Positions 1 through 8,547 are shown, counted from the first letter of the stretch. The stretch: 64,000 nucleotides of DNA from Marinobacter sp. F3R11 (GCF_003318275.1 NZ_QOCH01000009.1:186001-250000), one strand, 5' to 3'. The notes: generated by a model from the letters alone, not told the origin. A program made the numbers and translations.

Positions 1-647
1 TGGACTGAAGACCCCTCTCGAATCGTTTCATCCTCCGCAACCACACCTTCGGGAGTAATGATCGGTACAATCTCTCTGGAAAAGCCACCCGCCGCACGCG
101 TTTTTGCCGCAGCCTGATGTGAGCGCACAGCGAAAGCATCAAGCTCCTCACGCCCAAGCCCCCATTTTGCCGAGACCAGTTCCGCCGACACGCCCTGGCC
201 AACGAGCCCCGGGGCATAGCGTTTGTTTACACCCTCACCACACGTATCAGCTGTCCCCCGGGCACTGCCCATGGGAACGCGGCTCATGCTTTCCACACCC
301 CCGGCGATCGCGATGTCGTAAGCCCCGGCCATGATTCCCTGTGCAGCGAAATGAATCGCTTGCTGACCCGATCCACATTTACGATCAATAGTCATTGCTG
401 GCACTGATGCCGGAAAGCCCGCAGCCAGCCACGCCATACGCCCCGGCGTAGCAGATTGTTCGCTGACCTGGCTAACGCAACCGATTAGCACGTCATCGAC
501 AGTGCCAGGATCAATATCATTGCGTTCGACCAGCGTTTTCAGCAGCTGTGCCAGCAAATCAACAGGATGGATGGATGACAAGCTTCCTCCAGCCTTGCCT
601 CGCCCCATAGGGCTACGCAGCGCGTCGATAATGACGGGTGTTTGCAT
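1..647 (-). CDS. Thiolase (acetyl-CoA acyltransferase), N-terminal part
   Basis: The first 215 codons of a thiolase; the C-terminal half lies outside the window. The protein opens with the typical thiolase start MQTPVIIDALRSPMG and carries the nucleophilic cysteine in the motif DRKCGSGQQ (about residue 91), followed by the GGVESMSRVPMG segment that lines the active site. It should catalyse CoA-dependent cleavage of a 3-ketoacyl-CoA, or the reverse condensation. The ATG at 645-647 follows a GGAG Shine-Dalgarno site. It lies 129 bp downstream of an acyl-CoA dehydrogenase on the same strand, which suits a beta-oxidation-type pathway. The distal histidine and cysteine of the active site cannot be checked here. 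Confidence 0.93.
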   Translation of the reverse strand, partial: MQTPVIIDALRSPMGRGKAGGSLSSIHPVDLLAQLLKTLVERNDIDPGTVDDVLIGCVSQVSEQSATPGRMAWLAAGFPASVPAMTIDRKCGSGQQAIHFAAQGIMAGAYDIAIAGGVESMSRVPMGSARGTADTCGEGVNKRYAPGLVGQGVSAELVSAKWGLGREELDAFAVRSHQAAAKTRAAGGFSREIVPIITPEGVVAEDETIREGSSV

Positions 648-776
648 CGTGTTTCTCCGTTAAGGTTGTTCTCTGCCGATCAATAGATCGGGCATGCGTT
701 ATGAAACAGCTCAGCTGTCTATGAACGCTATTAAAGGAAGGTGCCATGCACCTCCAAAAACCATCTTGTTAACCAC

Positions 777-1940
777 TCAGGATTGCAGCAAAGATCGGGC
801 GATGATCACCTTCTGTACCTCCGAAGCACCCTCATAAATCCTCAACGGACGAATCTCACGGTAGATCTGCTCAACGGTTGAGCCCCGGGCAACTCCAAGT
901 GCGCCGAAGAGTTGAACAGCATTGTCCGCCACACGATGCGCAGCTTCCGTCGCCCCCAATTTGGCCATGGCTACTGCTCCGGAATGGCGACCCTCGTGCA
1001 CGTCTTTCAGCCAGGCCGAACGGTAAACCAGGAGGCTCGAGGTCTCCACGTCAAGCGCCATATCAGCCAAGGTAGCCTGTACTGTCGGCATCTGGGCTAG
1101 TGGTCCGCCAAATAATTCCCGGGACTTTGTATGCCCGATCGTTTCCGCCAGCGCTCGACGAGCCATGCCGAGTGCCGCTGCGCCTACGGAAGTGCGGAAG
1201 ATATCGAAGGTTTTCATCGCCGCCTTGAAGCCCTCACCCGGCGCGCCGATCATATTGGTAGCGGGAACGCGGCAATTCCGGAAAATAACTTCACCTATTG
1301 GATGCGGGGCAATCATCTCCACCTCAGGCCCTATTTCCAGACCGTCAGTATCAGCATCCACCATGAACGCCGAGAGCCCTCGTGACCCTGGCGCCTCCCC
1401 GGTTCGGGCGATCACTATGTAGAAATCAGCTGCGCCGGCGTTGGTAATCCATCGTTTATGTCCATTCAGTATGAAATGATCACCGTCACGCTCTGCGGTT
1501 GTCTTGAGTGCGGCGACGTCTGACCCGGCTTCAGGTTCGGTGACAGCAAAAGCGGCTATCTTCTGGCCCTGCCGGGCCGGTTCCAGATACGTACTACAAA
1601 GCTCGTCTGAACCCGTAAGCCAAAGGGGCGCAGTCGCCAATCCCTGCATGACAAAGACGCTATCCACCAGCCCCGAACGATAAGCTAGAGCTTCACGGAT
1701 CAGCGAGAGTGCCCGTACATCAATTTTGCTATTGAGGCCGCCTTCAGCAGGCACGGCATAGTCAAGAAAACCCCACTCAGCCATTTCTTTTGCAATGGTC
1801 TTGCACTCGTCAGCAAAATAGGGAGACCCGGTCTCCTCAGGCTCAGCAGCACCCTTAACCCATTCTGTAAGGCGCTCCCCAAGCTCAGTATGTGATTCGT
1901 CAAAAAATGGCAGGTCCGGCATACGCCAAGTAGCAACCAT
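777..1940 (-). CDS. Acyl-CoA dehydrogenase
   Basis: A 387-residue FAD enzyme of normal family length. It has the flavin/substrate motif VTEPEAGSDVAAL, the WITNAG strand, the RELFGGPLAQMP segment and a C-terminal IYEGASEVQ. That last motif holds a glutamate where medium-chain acyl-CoA dehydrogenase has its catalytic base. It introduces an alpha,beta double bond into an acyl-CoA of unknown structure. The ATG at 1938-1940 is preceded by GGGAGAAGAG. The thiolase gene follows downstream, so the two may share a transcript. A 10-bp inverted repeat sits just upstream of the ribosome-binding site. Confidence 0.93.
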   Translation of the reverse strand: MVATWRMPDLPFFDESHTELGERLTEWVKGAAEPEETGSPYFADECKTIAKEMAEWGFLDYAVPAEGGLNSKIDVRALSLIREALAYRSGLVDSVFVMQGLATAPLWLTGSDELCSTYLEPARQGQKIAAFAVTEPEAGSDVAALKTTAERDGDHFILNGHKRWITNAGAADFYIVIARTGEAPGSRGLSAFMVDADTDGLEIGPEVEMIAPHPIGEVIFRNCRVPATNMIGAPGEGFKAAMKTFDIFRTSVGAAALGMARRALAETIGHTKSRELFGGPLAQMPTVQATLADMALDVETSSLLVYRSAWLKDVHEGRHSGAVAMAKLGATEAAHRVADNAVQLFGALGVARGSTVEQIYREIRPLRIYEGASEVQKVIIARSLLQS

Positions 1941-1959
1941 GGTCTCTTCTCCCGCTGCG

Positions 1960-1988
1960 CATCAAAGTGCAGCAGATACACTTTGATG
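1960..1988. promoter_or_regulatory. 10-bp inverted repeat in the leader of the acyl-CoA dehydrogenase gene
   Basis: CATCAAAGTG (1960-1969) and CACTTTGATG (1979-1988) are perfect inverted repeats around a 9-nt spacer. They lie 20 bp upstream of the acyl-CoA dehydrogenase ATG, and an AT-rich stretch that could hold the promoter is further upstream. The size and spacing suit a dimeric repressor operator; an RNA hairpin near the ribosome-binding site is the alternative. The nearby TetR gene is a candidate regulator, but its own upstream repeats have a different sequence. Confidence 0.5.
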
Positions 1989-2179
1989 AATTGATGGTTT
2001 TTATAATACTCAATAATACAATCATGACTTATTTTTTTTATGCTGTCTACAATGTATCGAAAGGCGAAGAAACCGCTTTAAATTCATCAGGGAACATCAA
2101 GAACCGCACCTGGCCCGCCCGGACTTTTCGGTGTGACAACCAAGCGAAACAGGAGACGACTTATGCAAAGGCACAGGAA

Positions 2180-2308
2180 CCTTGCACCAGCAAGGCAACT
2201 TCGTGATGACGGGCACGCAAGGTGGAATACCGACCAGGGAAAGGCGGAAGCTCGTTAAACGAGCAGAAACATACATTGTGAGACGGTTCCGGGAGGCAAT
2301 CCCGGAAC
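2180..2308. other. Run of three perfect hairpins in a gene-poor gap
   Basis: The 411-bp gap 1941-2351 has no recognisable gene. Within 130 bp it holds three perfect stem-loops: CCTTGC/GCAAGG with a 4-nt loop (2180-2195), GCTCGT/ACGAGC with a 3-nt loop (2250-2264), and GTTCCGGGA/TCCCGGAAC with a 5-nt loop (2286-2308). None is followed by a T-tract, so simple terminators are unlikely. It could be a structured RNA, the remnant of a mobile element, or part of a short coding region (see the small ORF at 2206-2355). I do not recognise an RNA family. Confidence 0.35.
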
Positions 2309-2355
2309 ACATGGCGCAGTTGATTCTGACCGAGGAGAGGCTCCGGCTATCCTAG
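2206..2355 (+). CDS. Possible 49-residue basic protein, unknown
   Basis: An ATG ORF of 49 residues, with a GTG three bases earlier, ends at TAG 2353-2355 and overlaps the end of the convergent TetR gene. The product is highly charged (TRERRKLVKRAE and ...RRFREAIPEHM segments) and could form two helices. The upstream AAGG is a weak ribosome-binding site. The hairpins at 2250-2308 fall inside it, so either the ORF or the RNA structure may be the meaningful feature. No family is recognised. Confidence 0.2.
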   Translation: MTGTQGGIPTRERRKLVKRAETYIVRRFREAIPEHMAQLILTEERLRLS

Positions 2356-3026
2356 CTTTGAGCCTCGGCAGACGCAGAAGACCCCTGGTCAAGGCGGTCA
2401 ATCAGCAGGGAGGTCAGGATCTCAAGCTGAGGAGATACATCATGCTTGGGCCCCTGCTCAATCCGGCGCAAAGCCAGCCCTCTCAGGGTATCAAGCACGA
2501 AGAGCCGGTAGGAAATAAGCTGCTCTCTGGGAAGCCCGGAATCACTGAAGATAAGCGCCCAGGTGTTATTGCGCTGCTCTGTATGCCAATTCATCTTGCT
2601 GACCAGCGTTTTATGCATAACCGGATTGAAGCGCTCGTACAGCCTCACCTCAATTGCGGCTATATAACGAGGGCTACTGATCACCTTCCAGTAATGACCG
2701 ACGACTAACCGTATACGCTCAGGGATACTGAGCTCAAGCAACTCCTCGTTTGACCACTTTAAATCCAGGTCGGCGCCGACAGAGTTACGGGCGGCAATAA
2801 GAATGTCATCGCGGGTCTCAAAGTGATATTGCAGTGCGCCACGGGATACCTTTGCCTGGTCCGCTACCGCCGAGGTCGTAAAGTCTGCGTATCCGTGTTT
2901 CGCCAAAACTTTAATCGCGGCCTTGATGAGCTTTTCCCTTGTTGCCGTGCTTCGCTCCTGCTGCGGCTTGATACTCTTTCGGCCTGGAGTTCTTTGCGTC
3001 ACCGGAACGGTACTTTTTCTCACCAT
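2352..3026 (-). CDS. TetR/AcrR-family transcriptional regulator
   Basis: A 224-residue regulator. After a basic N-terminal tail of about 20 residues comes the TetR helix-turn-helix (TREKLIKAAIKVLAKHGYADF ... VADQAKVSRGALQYHFETRDDIL, roughly residues 27-75). A helical ligand-binding domain follows. I chose the ATG at 3024-3026 because an AGAGG site lies upstream and the 39 residues before it look non-coding. It probably controls the surrounding acyl-CoA/TRAP genes; many TetR proteins beside acyl-CoA dehydrogenases respond to acyl-CoA ligands. Inverted repeats at 3070-3158 are candidate autoregulatory sites. Confidence 0.9.
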   Translation of the reverse strand: MVRKSTVPVTQRTPGRKSIKPQQERSTATREKLIKAAIKVLAKHGYADFTTSAVADQAKVSRGALQYHFETRDDILIAARNSVGADLDLKWSNEELLELSIPERIRLVVGHYWKVISSPRYIAAIEVRLYERFNPVMHKTLVSKMNWHTEQRNNTWALIFSDSGLPREQLISYRLFVLDTLRGLALRRIEQGPKHDVSPQLEILTSLLIDRLDQGSSASAEAQS

Positions 3027-3069
3027 GGACTGGCCTCTACACTGGTTTAGAATTATGTGACACCAACAA

Positions 3070-3158
3070 ATAACATTGCATCTGGCTTGAATGTTATGCG
3101 CTGCGAATTGTGCCGGATAACATAGGTTACGGCAAGATTGCACTTACCAGAATGTTAA
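3070..3158. promoter_or_regulatory. Candidate TetR operator repeats (ATAACATT/AATGTTAT)
   Basis: ATAACATT at 3070-3077 and AATGTTAT at 3090-3097 are perfect inverted repeats with a 12-nt spacer. Related half-sites ATAACAT (3117-3123) and AATGTTAA (3151-3158) lie just beyond. All four lie in the 248-bp gap between the TetR start codon and the end of the SDR gene, where the TetR promoter must be. Autoregulation by the TetR protein is an inference. Confidence 0.45.
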
Positions 3159-3274
3159 CCAATGCAAAAGCAACAAACAGCTCACCTCATGTACCCGAAC
3201 ATTTTGGCAAACGGCTTGCGTTTTCCTTTGCCAGCCACAGAGATTGCCGGTGACTGGCAAGTACACCCAGGCCC

Positions 3275-3985
3275 TTACAAACTGGCCCCACCACAGACAA
3301 AAAGATTTTGCCCTGTCATGAAGCCGGCCTTTTCAGATATGAAAAAGTCTATCGTGGCCGCCATTTCATCGGGGTCACCAACCCGGCCCACAGGAATCTT
3401 TGAAAGCAATTGCTCCCGGGCTTTGGAACCTTCAGGCTGGAGAGTGGCAAACATTTCTGTTTCAAATGGCCCCGGGCTTATAACGTTCACAGTAATCCCA
3501 TGAGGCCCCAACTCCAGTGCCGATGTGCGAGCCAACCCGGACAGGGCGGCTTTTGAAGCAGAATAGGACGCCCTTCCGACTTTCCCGAGCGATGCACGGC
3601 TGCCAATTAAAACCACCCGGCCAAACGAATGTTTCTTCATTGCAGGGATTAGTGCCTGCATGGCCCAGATCTGAGATTGCAAGTTCACACGGATGGTCTG
3701 CTCGAAGCCTTCATCATCCATATCCTCAAACAGCTTGGCGTCTACATATCCCGCATTCAAAACCAGGCGGGTTGGCGAAAACTCCTCAGCAATCGATGCA
3801 AACACCTCCTTTGCTGACACGTCATTCAAATCGATTTGTCTGAACGTCCCCGGGAAATCCCCTGGATCGGTCCGCGCGACGCCGATAACGTGGTACCCCT
3901 TCCCGGCCAGATAATTTGCCGTTGCTTTTCCTATTCCGCGGCTGACACCCGTTACCAGCACTGTGTTATTCGGACAGGTATTCAT
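3275..3985 (-). CDS. Short-chain dehydrogenase/reductase (SDR)
   Basis: A 236-residue classical SDR that oxidises or reduces an alcohol/ketone with NAD(P)H. The nucleotide-binding TGVSRGIG motif is at residues 12-19. The LNAGY motif is the counterpart of NNAG, and the catalytic serine and YSASK motif are clear. The ATG at 3983-3985 follows AAGGGAGTGGGAT, a far better site than the upstream in-frame start at 4006. It follows the TRAP genes on the same strand, so it is probably the last gene of that unit and acts on the imported compound or its CoA derivative. The substrate is unknown. Confidence 0.9.
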   Translation of the reverse strand: MNTCPNNTVLVTGVSRGIGKATANYLAGKGYHVIGVARTDPGDFPGTFRQIDLNDVSAKEVFASIAEEFSPTRLVLNAGYVDAKLFEDMDDEGFEQTIRVNLQSQIWAMQALIPAMKKHSFGRVVLIGSRASLGKVGRASYSASKAALSGLARTSALELGPHGITVNVISPGPFETEMFATLQPEGSKAREQLLSKIPVGRVGDPDEMAATIDFFISEKAGFMTGQNLFVCGGASL

Positions 3986-4037
3986 ATCCCACTCCCTTAT
4001 GAGCATCTATAGCTCTATAATAAAAGTTAAAATTCTC

Positions 4038-5342
4038 TTACATTAATGACGGTATAAAGAGGCTGATTTGAGGGAAGTAAACCAAGGCGGCAATGATAAA
4101 AATCTCTGCAACCAGGAACCAGATTACACCCTTGAATATTGTTTCAACCCGAATATCTGAAGAAACAACGCTTTTGACCACATAGACATTAAGGCCAACT
4201 GGCGGCGTCAAAAGCCCTACCTCAATCAGTTTTACAACCAGAACACCCATCCAAATCAGGTTCATATTTGCAGCGTCAAATACTGGAAGCAAGATAGGCA
4301 AGGTTACGAGCATGACCCCGATAGGATCGAGAAACATACCAAGAATCAAATACAATATTATTGTGAAAATAATAACTGTAGCCGGAGATATAGAGAAATC
4401 ATTGATAAATCCACCCATCATCTGCGGAACGCCTGCAAGCATAAGAAACTTACTCAAAACAGAAGCACCAACAGCTATAAGCAGAATGGAAGCACCACTA
4501 GTAATAGTGTCGAAAACGCTTTCCTTCAATACCGACCAGGTAAGCGTGCCGCGGCATATGCAAATCAACACTGCCGAGGCAGCACCAATAGCGCCCGCTT
4601 CTGTAGCAGTTGTAATGCCACTATAGATGAAACCCATTACCGATATTATTAAAAGCGGAACCGGCCATATAGCAATCAAGGCACCAAACATATCCTTAAG
4701 GCTATATTTTTCAGTGCATGGTGGAGCAAGAGAAGGGTCCATCTTGACCCTGATGATAATTACCAGAGTATATACAAAAGCTGTCAACAAACCGGGCAAT
4801 ACACCTGCCATCAAAAGCATGCCTATTGGCTGCCCCGTGTACCAACCATAAACAATAAAGGCAACTGACGGGGGAATCATTGCACCGATGGTACCCGATG
4901 CAGCAACCACACCGGTTGCCAGACTCTGGCTATATCCTCTCTGCAACATTTCAGGCACTGCCATTTTTCCCATGGCGGCAGCGGTTGCCAAACTTGATCC
5001 AGAAGCAGCAGCAAACATAGCGCTGGCAAAGTTGGCAGAAACTGCCAACCCACCAGGCAACCAACTCAGCCATATTCGACATGCCTCGAACAATGAGGCT
5101 GTTAACCCGCCACGATAGGCTATAGCGCCCATCAGCAAAAACATGGGAATCGCTGAAAGCGACCAATGAGCTGCAAAATCGTAAGGCAGTTTCGCACTTA
5201 CAAGCCATAAAGTATCAAATCCACGGAGGATGCCGATACCGGCCAGAGATGACACCAGGAGGGCTATTGCAATTGGAACTCGCAATATTAAAAGAACCAA
5301 TAATATAGCAACAACCAGTGCCGCAACTGTTAAAGAGGTCAA
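4038..5342 (-). CDS. TRAP transporter large permease (DctM type)
   Basis: A 434-residue, very hydrophobic protein with about 12 membrane segments, the usual size for DctM. It carries the family signature GSSLATAAAMGKMAVPEML and SGTIGAMIPPS. This is the ion-coupled translocation subunit of a tripartite ATP-independent periplasmic transporter. It partners with the small permease at 5392-5922 (49 bp upstream) and the binding protein at 5965-7068. The local DNA is AT-richer than the flanking enzyme genes, as is common for this subunit. Confidence 0.95.
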   Translation of the reverse strand: MTSLTVAALVVAILLVLLILRVPIAIALLVSSLAGIGILRGFDTLWLVSAKLPYDFAAHWSLSAIPMFLLMGAIAYRGGLTASLFEACRIWLSWLPGGLAVSANFASAMFAAASGSSLATAAAMGKMAVPEMLQRGYSQSLATGVVAASGTIGAMIPPSVAFIVYGWYTGQPIGMLLMAGVLPGLLTAFVYTLVIIIRVKMDPSLAPPCTEKYSLKDMFGALIAIWPVPLLIISVMGFIYSGITTATEAGAIGAASAVLICICRGTLTWSVLKESVFDTITSGASILLIAVGASVLSKFLMLAGVPQMMGGFINDFSISPATVIIFTIILYLILGMFLDPIGVMLVTLPILLPVFDAANMNLIWMGVLVVKLIEVGLLTPPVGLNVYVVKSVVSSDIRVETIFKGVIWFLVAEIFIIAALVYFPQISLFIPSLM

Positions 5343-5391
5343 CTACTTGCTCCTTGGATTTAACTTATTATCTTGGAAAGCCTCAACCGCA

Positions 5392-5922
5392 TTATTCAGG
5401 GTCGGAAGCATGCTCACTTTTTTTGTTACTCTGATAATTTACGAACAACACCGTAACCGCAGAAATAACCGCAACCGTAAAGCCCAGAGTTGCAATCCAG
5501 CGAGTAGGCCATATCAAGAGATCGTAATAGACGATATCCAGATACTCACCAGCTAAAGTCTTTTTGAATGCGTATTGCCCGGAGCTTATTGCAATAAGCA
5601 AGAAAACCAGAACGCCAAGCAGAAGGCCAAATTTATCCAGGCCCCGATTAACTGAACCGGGTAAGCGGCTTGTAAAAACCTCAACAAATACGAATTCTTT
5701 ACGTAATACCAGAAGTGAGATTGGCAAGAAGGCAAAAGCAACCATGTAATAGTTGGAAACAATCTCCAACGATCCCATTAGAGGCTTGTCAAAGAAGCTC
5801 CTGAGAAAAACATCAGCAACAATTTGAAGCATCATTACCAGCACAATTATTCCGGCTACGGCGTACACCGCAGCCGATATCATGCTCACCACTCGATACA
5901 GATGTTGTGAAATAGTCTTCAT
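5392..5922 (-). CDS. TRAP transporter small permease (DctQ type)
   Basis: A 176-residue protein with four predicted membrane helices, the DctQ arrangement. It has the typical segment VFLRSFFDKPLMGSLEIVSNYYMV near the first helices and a WPTRWIATLGF stretch before the last. I preferred the ATG at 5920-5922, which has GGAG ten bases upstream, over the ATG at 5937. It sits 42 bp after the binding-protein gene in the order P-Q-M. It anchors the large permease to the binding-protein cycle in the inner membrane. Confidence 0.92.
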   Translation of the reverse strand: MKTISQHLYRVVSMISAAVYAVAGIIVLVMMLQIVADVFLRSFFDKPLMGSLEIVSNYYMVAFAFLPISLLVLRKEFVFVEVFTSRLPGSVNRGLDKFGLLLGVLVFLLIAISSGQYAFKKTLAGEYLDIVYYDLLIWPTRWIATLGFTVAVISAVTVLFVNYQSNKKSEHASDPE

Positions 5923-5964
5923 GTACCAAGACTCCATTGCATGACAGAATTCAGCGAATACTCG

Positions 5965-7068
5965 TTAGTTGAATTTTACTTTTGAGTAGACTTCACGAAC
6001 CAGCATATCGCTGAACTCTTCAGGAGTCGGGTTCTGGTCACCGATAAGAGCTGTCCACTTATCCACTGCTTCCAGGAAAACCTTCACATTATCCTCTGGA
6101 TTCTTAACCCCTCGCTTCCTGGCAATCGCCAATGAATTTTCCTTCTCTTCCTGGCGAGCCTTGGCAATGGTTTCCTTGAGTTCTTCCGTAGCCGGCAGGT
6201 ATTTGATACCGGACTCAATCGCTTTTTCCCTGGATACCCTGGAGCTTTCGAAATATGCGGCAGTATTGCTGGCAATAAAGTGCGGAATTTCTTTCAGCAG
6301 AATCGCCTGCTGCTCTTCAGTAAATGATTCCCAGACATCTCGATTGAGCACGAAGCTGTGAAAACCATGAAAGGTACCTCCTGGAAAATCGACTACATGG
6401 CTGAGGACATCGTATAAACCATAGTCTTCCATCGCACTCTCTGGCGAGAACGCACAGTTCATTTGTCCTCGCTGCAAACCCTCATAGACATCATTAAAGG
6501 GAATGTTGAGTGGAACCGCACCCCATGATGCAACCAAACGTGTCCAGGGAGCTGCCGCCTTGATTTTTTTACCTTTCAGGTCGGCCACAGTACTGACATC
6601 TGTATTACAGAGGAGCTTGTAAGGACTGGTTGAGTGGTGGCCAAAATTCATAACGCCAAGCTTATCCAGGTCCTGCTTGCAGCCTTTACAACCAAGCAGC
6701 GAATACTCGGTCATTGCCCCGGACATAACCCACGCGTTCTCCCCCAGCAAGGCCATGGAAGACGCTATAACGGTATGAGGAAGATCTCCAGGTACATATA
6801 CATCGGTAACCAGACCGGCATCAACCAACCGGTCACTTATGAAGGATAGCGTTGCTTTACCAGACGCCACACTGCCACCAGACAGTACCGAGATAGCCAG
6901 CTCACCATCTGTCTGACTGGCCAATACCTCACCGAGTTTAGCCGTATTTATGGTTGTCTGATGAGTTCCAGGCATGTATGTGTTGTATTGAATTTCGGCC
7001 TGGAGATACGTAGGAACCAATGCGGCAAACATCCACATGAACCGGCCACATGACTTGAGAATTTTCAT
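5965..7068 (-). CDS. TRAP transporter solute-binding protein (DctP type)
   Basis: A 367-residue periplasmic protein with a signal peptide ending near LQAEIQYNTY. It has the DctP fold signature around VADLKGKKIKAAAPWTRLVASWGAVPLNIPFNDVYEGLQRGQMNC, which is where these proteins bind a carboxylate through a conserved arginine. It carries a CKGC pair plus a downstream cysteine (PYKLLCNTD). The binding protein at 56004-57125 has the same three-cysteine pattern, which the third one (32437-33531) lacks. The ligand is probably an organic acid, judging from the CoA-transferase and ligase upstream. Confidence 0.93.
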   Translation of the reverse strand: MKILKSCGRFMWMFAALVPTYLQAEIQYNTYMPGTHQTTINTAKLGEVLASQTDGELAISVLSGGSVASGKATLSFISDRLVDAGLVTDVYVPGDLPHTVIASSMALLGENAWVMSGAMTEYSLLGCKGCKQDLDKLGVMNFGHHSTSPYKLLCNTDVSTVADLKGKKIKAAAPWTRLVASWGAVPLNIPFNDVYEGLQRGQMNCAFSPESAMEDYGLYDVLSHVVDFPGGTFHGFHSFVLNRDVWESFTEEQQAILLKEIPHFIASNTAAYFESSRVSREKAIESGIKYLPATEELKETIAKARQEEKENSLAIARKRGVKNPEDNVKVFLEAVDKWTALIGDQNPTPEEFSDMLVREVYSKVKFN

Positions 7069-7183
7069 AGTTCTTCCTTTTGTTATTTAGAATTCAGGAC
7101 TTTGTAATAATTATATTCATTTCTACCTGCATAACGGCAGGCCTGGAGGGCGCTTACACCGCCGTTCCTCACCCGGAAAACTC

Positions 7184-7213
7184 AATATAAAATCATTCCG
7201 GCATGAATTGCAA
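7184..7213 (-). promoter_or_regulatory. Possible promoter of the TRAP operon
   Basis: The 302-bp gap 7069-7370 separates the CoA-transferase from dctP. On the minus strand TTGCAA (7208-7213) and TATATT (7184-7189) are spaced by 18 bp, a plausible sigma-70 promoter with a leader of about 115 nt. A short CCTGC/GCAGG inverted repeat lies downstream near 7130. The match is weak and not supported by other data. Confidence 0.3.
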
Positions 7214-7345
7214 ACAAATTAAAACGAATTTTTTTATCATAAATATCAGCGCCAAACACCTCCGTCGCCAACACATTTCTGACCGCACAAGTAGAGACCA
7301 GACAACAGCGGAAACGCCCCGGACTCCGCCTGCTGTCTGCACGCC

Positions 7346-7360
7346 TCCCCTTTAAGGGGA
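7346..7360. repeat. Short palindrome just after the CoA-transferase gene
   Basis: TCCCCTTTAAGGGGA is a 15-nt palindrome 11 bp beyond the CoA-transferase stop codon. Its position suits an RNA 3'-end hairpin, but there is no T-tract, so termination is uncertain. Confidence 0.25.
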
Positions 7361-7370
7361 AACCTGCGAC

Positions 7371-8528
7371 TCATTGCTGTTCTGGTTGTGAACAGCATTT
7401 ATCCGGAACAATCCCCCTGCTCACCAACTCCGACAGGCGCTCCGAACCTATTCCGTAATCCTCGAGGAAGCTATAGGTATCGGTGCCGGCAGGAGACGGT
7501 GAGCGAGGAGCACCGGGCCTGGAGCGGCTAAAACGAGGAGCTGGAACCGCCTGCACAGTATCTGCCACCCTGACATGCATCTCCCTGGCGACACTGTGAG
7601 GATGATTCACAGCCTCAGCTGGCGTCAGTACCGGAACAACGCAAGCGTCAGAGCCTTCAAAAATCTGCGCCCACTCATCACGGGTACGGCGTGCAAAAAT
7701 TTCGGCGTACGCCGCCCGCTGTGCCGGCCATGTGGAACTGTCATCGCGAATCGCAGCCAACTCAGCAGGAATCCCGGCTTTTTTTACGAGTTCTGCGAAG
7801 AACTGGGGCTCGATCGCACCTACAGCGACAAATCCTCCATCACTCGTTTCATAAGTGCGGTAATAGGGAGCACCACCGTCGAGCATGTTACTTTCCCGGT
7901 GGTCAGACCATTGACCCTGCGCCTTGAGCGCACCGAATATCCCGCTGATAGCCGTCACTCCATCAATCATTGCAGCATCGACGACCTGCCCCTTGCCTGA
8001 GCGACTACGCTCCCAAAGTGCTGCGAAGATTCCAAAGATAAGGAACATCGTGCCGCCACCGTAATCCGCCACCAGATTCAGCGGTGGAGAGGGTGGCTGA
8101 CCAGCATTGCCCATCATGTAGAGCATGCCTGTCTGTGCCAGATAGTTGAGATCATGCCCAGCCGTACTTGCCAACGGCCCCTCCTGCCCCCAACCGGTGA
8201 CACGGCCGTATACCAGGCCAGGATTCCGGGCCAGGCATTCATCGGGGCCAATACCGAGACGCTCCATAACACCCGGGCGAAACCCCTCCATCAAAACGTC
8301 AGCCTGAGCAATGAGCTCAAGTACGAGGTCCGAAGCTCCGGGAGCTTTGAGATTGATAGCCACGCTACGCTTGTTACGGTTATTGATATCTGCCGGACGA
8401 TCAGCGCCGGGAGCCCGTTCGATAACCGTAACGTCTGCCCCCAGATCTGCCAGAAGCTGACCAGCCAGAGGGCAGGGACCAAGCCCGGCCATTTCTATGA
8501 CTTTAAGACCTTCAAGTGGACCTGACAT
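7371..8528 (-). CDS. CaiB/BaiF family (class III) CoA-transferase
   Basis: A 385-residue class III CoA-transferase that moves CoA between carboxylic acids or makes a CoA thioester from an imported acid. The N-terminal LEGLKVIEMAGLGPCPLAGQLLADLGADV and VIERAP segments are diagnostic. An aspartate in GHDLNYLAQTG occupies the position of the catalytic aspartate. Closest relatives by feel are the alpha-methylacyl-CoA racemase-like members, so racemase activity is possible. The ATG at 8526-8528 follows AAAGGGTGG; the ATG 15 bp upstream is weaker. The amidohydrolase gene ends 19 bp before it, so the two are probably cotranscribed. Confidence 0.9.
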   Translation of the reverse strand: MSGPLEGLKVIEMAGLGPCPLAGQLLADLGADVTVIERAPGADRPADINNRNKRSVAINLKAPGASDLVLELIAQADVLMEGFRPGVMERLGIGPDECLARNPGLVYGRVTGWGQEGPLASTAGHDLNYLAQTGMLYMMGNAGQPPSPPLNLVADYGGGTMFLIFGIFAALWERSRSGKGQVVDAAMIDGVTAISGIFGALKAQGQWSDHRESNMLDGGAPYYRTYETSDGGFVAVGAIEPQFFAELVKKAGIPAELAAIRDDSSTWPAQRAAYAEIFARRTRDEWAQIFEGSDACVVPVLTPAEAVNHPHSVAREMHVRVADTVQAVPAPRFSRSRPGAPRSPSPAGTDTYSFLEDYGIGSERLSELVSRGIVPDKCCSQPEQQ

Positions 8529-8547
8529 AAGCCACCCTTTCATTTAA

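Noticed and set aside
2097..2312. 71-residue minus-strand ORF in the hairpin region
   Set aside because: The composition is not protein-like, there is no ribosome-binding site, and the hairpins explain the lack of stops.
2090..2350. Possible group II intron or IS200/IS605 end
   Set aside because: No reverse transcriptase, transposase or recognisable domain V sequence is present in the gap.
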